Assembly: GCA_038317685.1 (NCBI GenBank)
Contig: JBBQBQ010000048.1
Span: 1-17,859 of the forward strand
Reading direction: 5' to 3'
Length of the DNA stretch: 17,859 bases
Origin: JBBQBQ01 sp038317685
GTDB lineage: Bacteria > Desulfobacterota > Desulfuromonadia > Desulfuromonadales > DDH964
How positions within the stretch are numbered: position 1 is the stretch's first letter; each line of letters opens with the position of its first letter. Shown piece after piece: positions 12,837 through 17,859 of this stretch. The notes beneath the pieces were generated by a model that worked only from the letters and a program-made list of their open reading frames with translations, made no database searches and had not been told where the DNA came from. A program made the position numbers and the translations under genes.

Positions 12837-14183
12837 ATGGATACGCCCTTGCAATGGAACCCCGCCAGCTGGCAGTCCCTGGACGCCAGACAGCAACCGG
12901 CCTGGCCCGACCGGGCCGCCTACGCCGAGACCCTGACGGAGCTCTCCAGCCTCCCGCCGCTGGTCTTCGCCGGCGAGGCCCGCACCCTGACGGCGCAATT
13001 GGCCGAAGCGGCCCACGGCAAGGCCTTCGTCCTCCAGTGCGGCGACTGCGCTGAAGACTTCAGCCGCTGCACCGGCGCCAACATCCGGGAGATGCTCAAG
13101 GTCATCCTGCAAATGTCGGTGGTCCTCGCCTATGCCGGTGAAAAACGGGTCATCAAGATCGGCCGGATCGCCGGGCAATATGCCAAACCCCGCTCCTCCG
13201 ATACCGAAGTGATCGATGGCCGGACGATTCCGAGCTATCGCGGCGACATGGTCAATCGTCCCGAGCCGACCCTGGAGGCGCGCCGTCCCGACCCCCGGCG
13301 CCTGCTCGAAGGATACTATAAAGCCGCCGCGACCCTGAACCTGACCCGGGCCTTCACCCGCGGCGGCTATGCAGCCCTCGACAAGGTCCAGGAATGGCAC
13401 CGGGCCTCGCTGCAAACCCTGCCGGACAGCGACAAATATGCCCTGCTCGCGGATCAGATCCGCAAGACCATCCATTTCATGGGAGCCATCGGTCTCGATA
13501 CCGCCGGTCCCCAATTCAGCCAGGTCACCCTCTTCACCTCCCACGAGGCCCTGCTCCTCGGCTACGAGCAAGCCCTGACCCGCCAGGATTCGACCAGCGG
13601 CGACTGGTACGACTGCAGCGGCCATATGCTCTGGATCGGCGACCGGACCCGGCAGCTGCACGGGGCCCACGTTGAATTCCTGCGCGGCGTCCACAACCCT
13701 CTCGGGCTGAAGATCGGGCCGAAGCACGACCTCGACGAGATCAAGGCGATCATTCGCCGCCTCAACCCGGGCAATCACCCGGGCCGGTTGACCCTCATCA
13801 CCCGGTTCGGGGCCGGGGCGATCGGCGCTCACCTGCCGCGGCTGATCCGGGAGATCACCCGGGAGGGCTTCCAGGTCGTCTGGAGCTGCGATCCGATGCA
13901 CGGCAACACCTACGTCAGCGAGTTCGGCCAGAAGACCCGCCGTTTCGAGGAGATCCTCGAGGAGATCCGCCGTTTCTTCCAGATCCACCGGGCGGAAGGA
14001 TCGGTTCCCGGCGGCGTCCACCTGGAGCTGACCGGCGAGGCAGTGACCGAATGCACCGGCGGCAGCCGCGGCTTGAGCGACGTCCACCTCCAGGAAAACT
14101 ACCAGAGCAACTGCGATCCGCGCCTGAATGCCGAGCAGAGCGTCGAGCTCGCCTTCGAACTGGCGGGGATGCTCAAACCTTGA
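12837..14183 (+). CDS. Type II (plant-type) DAHP synthase
   Basis: The 448-residue enzyme condenses phosphoenolpyruvate with erythrose 4-phosphate to DAHP, the first step of the shikimate pathway. Type II landmarks are all visible: QCGDCAEDF (metal-binding C68 or C71), KIGRIAGQYAKPRS (R110), YRGDMVN, KIGPKHD (K296), LITRFGAG (R323), SCDPMHGNT (H355), HLELTGEAVTECTGG (E397) and YQSNCDPRLN (D427). Length fits the short bacterial type II form. The ATG at 12837 is set by AAGGAG 5 nt upstream; longer in-frame readings to 12744 would run through the operator region. Type II enzymes serve both primary aromatic amino acid synthesis and secondary metabolism. Being followed by three transporters rather than other shikimate genes favours a dedicated role, but this is inference. 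Confidence 0.95.
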   Translation: MDTPLQWNPASWQSLDARQQPAWPDRAAYAETLTELSSLPPLVFAGEARTLTAQLAEAAHGKAFVLQCGDCAEDFSRCTGANIREMLKVILQMSVVLAYAGEKRVIKIGRIAGQYAKPRSSDTEVIDGRTIPSYRGDMVNRPEPTLEARRPDPRRLLEGYYKAAATLNLTRAFTRGGYAALDKVQEWHRASLQTLPDSDKYALLADQIRKTIHFMGAIGLDTAGPQFSQVTLFTSHEALLLGYEQALTRQDSTSGDWYDCSGHMLWIGDRTRQLHGAHVEFLRGVHNPLGLKIGPKHDLDEIKAIIRRLNPGNHPGRLTLITRFGAGAIGAHLPRLIREITREGFQVVWSCDPMHGNTYVSEFGQKTRRFEEILEEIRRFFQIHRAEGSVPGGVHLELTGEAVTECTGGSRGLSDVHLQENYQSNCDPRLNAEQSVELAFELAGMLKP

Positions 14184-14217
14184 AGCCCGCCGGCCTATCA
14201 CTTCGGGAGACCGCCCC

Positions 14218-15471
14218 ATGACCTGGTCCGGCAACCGCCACCTCGCCACCGCGGAGTTGGCCGAAAGCCCCAGCTTCATCTATAGCCTCTGCCTGCTGAT
14301 CTCCATCTCGGCCCTGGCTATCGACGTCAGTCTGCCGGCGATCCCCCTGATCGCCCAGGCTCTGGGGTGCGGGACCGAAAAGGCCCAGCTGACCATCGGC
14401 ATCTACCTCGCCGGCTTCGCCCTGGGACAGATCCCCGTCGGCCTCCTCGCCGACCGCTTCGGGCGCCGGCCGGTCATCTTCGTCGGCCTGTCGATCTTCA
14501 CCTGCGCCGCGCTGGTCTGCTCCCTGGCCACCTCCATCGAGGCGCTACTCGCCGGCCGTTTCCTCCAGGGGCTGACCGCCTCCGTCGGACCGGTCCTCTC
14601 CCGCGCCATGGTGCGGGATGTTTCGTCGGGGAATCAGGCGGCCCGCCACATGTCGCTGATGGTCACCGCCCTCGGCATCTGGACCCTCCTCGGCCCGGTC
14701 ATCGGTAGCGGCCTGATCCTGGTGGGGGGGTGGCGTTCGACCTACTTCTTCTCGGTGGCGACGGGGATCGTCACCATCGCGCTGATGGTCCTCTTCGTCC
14801 CGGAAACCAAGCCGGCGCGGGCCCAGAGTTCCCCCTGGAACCAGCTTAAAACCAGCTTTGGGGCCTTCTGCGCAAGCCGCCAGAGCCTCCTTGGCCTGGC
14901 CCTGGTCGCCCTCCCCTTCGGTGGCTACATGACCATCGTCACCCAATGGTCGTCGGTGACCGTCGATGTCTACCATCTGCCGCCGGCCGCCTTCGGCCCG
15001 ATCTTCGCCCTCGCCGCCCTGGCCTACATGATCGGCGCCATGATCAGCCGCAAATGGGTCGGCGTCTACGGAGTGCAGGCGATGCTCAAGGTCTCCATCT
15101 GGGTCTTCGCCGCCGCAACGGCGATTCTCTACTTGATTATGGTCCTCGGCGATGTCAATCTGCTGCTGCTCTGGACCGCCATTACCGTCTATCTCCTCGG
15201 CATCGGGCTGATCCTCCCCAACGCCACCGCCTGGGCCCTCGATCCCCTCCCCCAGGTCGCCGGCTTCGGCGCCTCGATCGTCGGCACGGCGCAGATCGCC
15301 TTCTCCTCGCTGATGTCGTCGCTGGGGGCCGCACTCTATACCGGAACGATTGTGAGCATGACGGCGCTTCTGACTGGAGCCGGCACCCTGACGGTGGTCG
15401 CCTATCTGGTCGGGCAGCTGTGGCTGAACCGCCAGCGGGAGAAGGAGGCGGCGGAAGCCCCGGCGCCCTGA
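14218..15471 (+). CDS. MFS transporter, Bcr/CflA-like drug:H+ antiporter
   Basis: The 417-residue membrane protein has about twelve transmembrane segments. Family marks include PAIPLIAQALG in the first loop, the MFS motif A GLLADRFGRRPVI after helix 2, and GRFLQGLTASVGPVLSRAMVRD in the helix 4 region, the last typical of Bcr/CflA exporters. GPVIGSGLILVGGWRSTYFFSV corresponds to the antiporter motif C region. The start at 14218 (MTWSGNRHLATAEL) has GGGAGA 7 nt upstream; a longer frame from 14128 lies inside the DAHP synthase gene and is rejected. It begins 34 bp after that gene and is very probably co-transcribed. The exported compound is unknown; an aromatic or shikimate-derived product would fit its neighbour. 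Confidence 0.9.
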   Translation: MTWSGNRHLATAELAESPSFIYSLCLLISISALAIDVSLPAIPLIAQALGCGTEKAQLTIGIYLAGFALGQIPVGLLADRFGRRPVIFVGLSIFTCAALVCSLATSIEALLAGRFLQGLTASVGPVLSRAMVRDVSSGNQAARHMSLMVTALGIWTLLGPVIGSGLILVGGWRSTYFFSVATGIVTIALMVLFVPETKPARAQSSPWNQLKTSFGAFCASRQSLLGLALVALPFGGYMTIVTQWSSVTVDVYHLPPAAFGPIFALAALAYMIGAMISRKWVGVYGVQAMLKVSIWVFAAATAILYLIMVLGDVNLLLLWTAITVYLLGIGLILPNATAWALDPLPQVAGFGASIVGTAQIAFSSLMSSLGAALYTGTIVSMTALLTGAGTLTVVAYLVGQLWLNRQREKEAAEAPAP

Positions 15472-15499
15472 CCGGTCCCCTTCTCCCAGGACCTTGACC

Positions 15500-16759
15500 A
15501 TGCCCGCAGCCCCCCGCCGTTCCCCCCTTCACTACGCCTGGGTCATCGTCTTCGCCGGCGTCCTGACCCTCTTCTCCTGCCTCGGTCTCGGCCGCCTCGC
15601 CCTGGGGATGCTGCTGCCGTCGATGAGCCGGGGGCTGGCCCTCGGCTATACCGAAATGGGGCTGATCAGCACCGGCAACTTCGTCGGCTATCTCGCCGGT
15701 GTTCTGGCCTGCGGACGCCTGGTGCGCTCCTTCGGAGCGCGGCGGATCATCGTTGCCGGGCTGCTGCTGGTCAGCGGGAGCATGCTCCTGCTCAGCACCC
15801 TGAGCCGTTTTCCGGCCTTGCTGACCTGCTACTTCGTCACCGGCCTGGGGAGCGGCCTGGCCAATGTCGCCATGATGGGTCTGATCGCCCATTGGTTCAC
15901 CGCCCGGCGGCGGGGGCGGGCGGCGGGATTGATGATCTGCGGCAACGGCCTCGGCATCATGCTGAGCGGCCTGTTGATCCCCTGGCTGAATGCTGTCCAC
16001 GGGCCGTCCGGCTGGCGCGAAGGCTGGCTGGCCCTCGGTTCTCTGGTCTTCGCTGCCGCCCTGGTCACCGGCTTCCTGGTCCGCAACAATCCCCTGACTT
16101 TGCAATTAAAACCCCTGGGCGGCAGCGAAGAAGGCGGGAGGGAGAGCTCTCCGCCGCCGCCCTGCCGCTCCCCGGGACGGCTGATCGCCCACCTTGGCGT
16201 CATCTATCTGACCTTCGGGTTCACCTACATCATCTACGCCACCTTCCTGGTGACGACCCTGGTCAAGGAACTCGGCTACAGCGAGACGGAGGCCGGCCGG
16301 GCCTGGTTCTGGGTCGGCCTGCTCAGCCTCCTGTCGGGAACGGTCTTCGGCACCCTCTCGGACCGCATCGGCCGTCGGGTCAGTATGATCATGGCCTTTT
16401 CCTGCCAGACCGCAGCCTATCTGCTCCTCGGCTGCAGCCTCACCGGAGGGTGGATCTACGCATCCATCGTCCTCTTCAGTCTGGTTGTCTGGTCGATCCC
16501 CTCGATCATCACCGCCACCATCGGCGACTACCTCCCGAGGGAGAACGTCACCAGCGCTTTCGGCACCATCACCTTCATCTTCGGCATCGGCCAGGTCTGC
16601 GGACCGCCCCTGGCCGGCCTGCTGGCCGATGCCAGCGGCAGCTTTTCAAGCAGCTATCTCCTCGCCGCCGCCATGGCCGCCAGCGGCGGCGTCCTCACCC
16701 TGCTGCTGCGCCCCCCGGCCGCCCAACCTCTCCCCGAACCGGTACGGATCCGACCATGA
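15500..16759 (+). CDS. MFS transporter (second of the operon)
   Basis: The 419-residue protein has about twelve membrane helices. It opens with HYAWVIVFAGVLTLFSCLGLGRLALGMLLPSM, a pattern resembling YbfB/YjiJ-type MFS proteins, and carries the motif A repeat GTLSDRIGRRVSMI between the two halves. A soluble stretch at residues about 200-225 (GGSEEGGRESSPPPPCRSPGR) is the central cytoplasmic loop. The ATG at 15500 is preferred over an in-frame TTG at 15494 because AGGA lies 8 nt upstream. The gene begins 28 bp after the first MFS stop and overlaps the next gene by 4 bp. The two MFS proteins are not close copies of each other, so they likely handle different compounds. Substrate and direction are unknown. 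Confidence 0.88.
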   Translation: MPAAPRRSPLHYAWVIVFAGVLTLFSCLGLGRLALGMLLPSMSRGLALGYTEMGLISTGNFVGYLAGVLACGRLVRSFGARRIIVAGLLLVSGSMLLLSTLSRFPALLTCYFVTGLGSGLANVAMMGLIAHWFTARRRGRAAGLMICGNGLGIMLSGLLIPWLNAVHGPSGWREGWLALGSLVFAAALVTGFLVRNNPLTLQLKPLGGSEEGGRESSPPPPCRSPGRLIAHLGVIYLTFGFTYIIYATFLVTTLVKELGYSETEAGRAWFWVGLLSLLSGTVFGTLSDRIGRRVSMIMAFSCQTAAYLLLGCSLTGGWIYASIVLFSLVVWSIPSIITATIGDYLPRENVTSAFGTITFIFGIGQVCGPPLAGLLADASGSFSSSYLLAAAMAASGGVLTLLLRPPAAQPLPEPVRIRP

Positions 16760-17640
16760 GCCTCCAGGGCATCCTCTTCGTCCTCATCTCGGCGCTCTGC
16801 AATTCGGCCTGGAACCTGCTGTCGAAGACCGGCAGCGGCCCCATCGCCTTCATCCGCATGGCGCTGCGCTACTCGGCCCTCTGCTATCTGCCGGTCTTCC
16901 TCTACTTTCAGCTCTTCGTCCATTACGACTTCAACATGGTGCGCTGCGTGGCGGTCTCCGGGCTCTCCGTCGGCCTCTTCTTCTTCGCCCTGTCCAACGC
17001 CTACCAGCACGGCCACATCTCCGTCGCCTACCCGATCACCCGCGCGGTGCCGATCCTCCTGGTCGCCTGGGCGGCGCTGCTCATGGGCCAGCCGCCGTCG
17101 GCGACCGGCCTGACCGGGATGATCCTGGTGATGGCCGGCTGCTTCATTCTCCCTCTGACCCGCTTCACGCCCGGCGCCGAGGGGCTGCACCTGCGCAGCT
17201 ACCTCAACCGGAGCTGTTTCTGGGCGCTGGTCGCGGCGATCGCCACCGTGGTCTTCTCCCTGGTCGACAAACACGCGGCGGTCTCGCTCCAGGGGGCCAC
17301 GCCGACCGAACTGGTCATGAACCGCCTCAACTACGTCTACATCCAGCACCTCATCGCCTGGCTGGTCGTCGAATCCGTCACCCGCAATCTGAGAGAGGTC
17401 CCGGTTCCCGGCCAGCATCCCCGGGCCGCCCTGGCCGGGGTCCTCTTCCTCATCTCCTACTGCATGATCGTCCTCGCCCTGATGAACGAGCCCCTCTCCT
17501 ACGTCGTCGCCTTCCGCCAGGTCAGCATCCTGATGACCTCCATCGTCTCCATAATCTGGATCGAGAAACACGCCCCCCGCACCCGCTTGGTCGGCCTCTG
17601 CGCCGTCTTCGCCGGCGTCGTCCTGGTCGCCCTGGCATAG
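16756..17640 (+). CDS. EamA/DMT-family transporter
   Basis: The 294-residue protein has about ten predicted membrane helices in two EamA-like halves, with ISALCNSAWNLLSK at the start, SVAYPITRAVPILLVAWAALLMGQPPS at the end of the first half, and NEPLSYVVAFRQVSILMTSIVSIIWIEK near the end of the second. DMT proteins of this kind often export amino acids or metabolites. The start codon overlaps the preceding MFS stop (ATGA), which fixes the start and implies translational coupling. It is the last gene of the operon, with only repeats after it. The substrate cannot be told from sequence. Confidence 0.9.
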   Translation: MSLQGILFVLISALCNSAWNLLSKTGSGPIAFIRMALRYSALCYLPVFLYFQLFVHYDFNMVRCVAVSGLSVGLFFFALSNAYQHGHISVAYPITRAVPILLVAWAALLMGQPPSATGLTGMILVMAGCFILPLTRFTPGAEGLHLRSYLNRSCFWALVAAIATVVFSLVDKHAAVSLQGATPTELVMNRLNYVYIQHLIAWLVVESVTRNLREVPVPGQHPRAALAGVLFLISYCMIVLALMNEPLSYVVAFRQVSILMTSIVSIIWIEKHAPRTRLVGLCAVFAGVVLVALA

Positions 17641-17645
17641 TGGGT

Positions 17646-17699
17646 CCGGGGACAGGCACCTGGAGGGGCCGGGGACAGGCACCTGCGGAGCCAGTCCCC
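17646..17699. repeat. REP-like repeat: two direct copies and a hairpin
   Basis: CCGGGGACAGGCACCTG occurs twice (17646-17662 and 17669-17685, 23-bp period). The second copy folds with the sequence after it: GGGGAC (17671-17676) pairs with GTCCCC (17694-17699), and GGC with GCC inside. This is the pattern of REP elements (GGGGACAGGC...GTCCCC) spread between genes in many Proteobacteria, often mobilised by TnpA_REP transposases. Placed 6 bp after the operon's last stop codon, it may also end or stabilise the transcript. Confidence 0.75.
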
Positions 17700-17709
17700 T
17701 CCACCGGCG

Positions 17710-17721
17710 TTGCAATTGCAA
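17710..17721. repeat. Perfect 12-bp palindrome TTGCAATTGCAA
   Basis: An AT-rich perfect palindrome in GC-rich non-coding DNA, just after the REP-like element. Its position suits a regulator site for a gene beyond the window or part of the repeat array; no function is shown. Confidence 0.5.
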
Positions 17722-17859
17722 AAGCCGCCCCGCCCCCCCGTCGACCATGGGGGGGCTGCGCTTGCATGCCCCCCGCAGGGGAAGGCCTTTTTTGCTTACT
17801 TTTTGTGGCCGCCTGGACAAAAAGTAAGGCGGCATGGCGGGCCGCGACCCGCCGGTCTT
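17722..17859. repeat. Array of inverted repeats at the right edge
   Basis: No gene is supported here. CTTACTTTTTGT (17795-17806) and ACAAAAAGTAAG (17817-17828) form a perfect 12-bp stem with a 10-nt loop. GGCGGG (17836-17841) and CCCGCC (17848-17853) form another. Between about 17730 and 17780 runs of C and G can pair in several ways. The first hairpin is preceded by a run of six T and could terminate a minus- or plus-strand transcript only weakly. The arrangement looks like a repeated intergenic element. Confidence 0.6.

Noticed and set aside
12723..14279. 518-residue minus-strand frame over the DAHP synthase
   Set aside because: Antisense to a gene with all catalytic residues visible; it would also cross the promoter region.
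15182..17835. Long minus-strand frames (307 and 393 residues) over the transporter genes
   Set aside because: Acidic, G/D/Q-rich antisense shadows of membrane protein genes; no domain is visible.
1..17859. CRISPR array, tRNA, rRNA, phage or transposase genes
   Set aside because: No regularly spaced repeats, clover-leaf or rRNA-like sequence, and no integrase or transposase translation was found on either strand.

Overview
This is a GC-rich, densely packed bacterial window. It looks like an anaerobic, deltaproteobacteria-like organism (Desulfobacterota in the broad sense). The reasons are a molybdenum pyrogallol/phloroglucinol transhydroxylase of the Pelobacter acidigallici type, a complete DsrMKJOP membrane complex with a true DsrC, and a REP-like repeat cluster. 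The exact taxon cannot be read from the window.

Layout. (1) 1-4953, minus strand: an IclR-type regulator, then the large and small subunits of the transhydroxylase (overlapping by 4 bp), then the start of a cobalamin-binding radical-SAM-type protein that runs off the left edge. Two strong stem-loops separate the transhydroxylase from the last gene. (2) 5054-12458, minus strand: one tight operon reading, in transcription order, a 132-residue protein with a molybdoenzyme-like Cys motif, dsrC, an RsbRD-N-like protein, dsrM, dsrK, dsrJ, dsrO, dsrP and a class-V cysteine desulfurase. Most junctions overlap or nearly touch. (3) 12459-12836: a divergent promoter region with good sigma70-type promoters facing both ways. 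(4) 12837-17640, plus strand: a type II DAHP synthase followed by three membrane transporters (Bcr/CflA-like MFS, a second MFS, and an EamA/DMT protein). (5) 17641-17859: non-coding, filled with inverted and direct repeats.

How the parts may work together. The transhydroxylase moves hydroxyl groups between trihydroxybenzenes in the cytoplasm (gallate/pyrogallol degradation), probably under control of the IclR protein. The Dsr operon passes electrons between the membrane quinone pool or periplasm and the cytoplasmic DsrC disulfide/trisulfide. It carries a sulfur-mobilising cysteine desulfurase at its end, but there is no dsrAB in view. The plus-strand operon pairs entry into the shikimate pathway with export-type transporters. 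Its promoter carries a TTACAT/ATGTAA motif that also occurs upstream of the transhydroxylase genes, so the two aromatic modules may share a regulator; this is inference. The least explained items are the 132-residue Cys-motif protein ahead of dsrC, the radical-SAM gene tied to the transhydroxylase, the CX3CH heme site in DsrJ, and the DAHP synthase/transporter operon.
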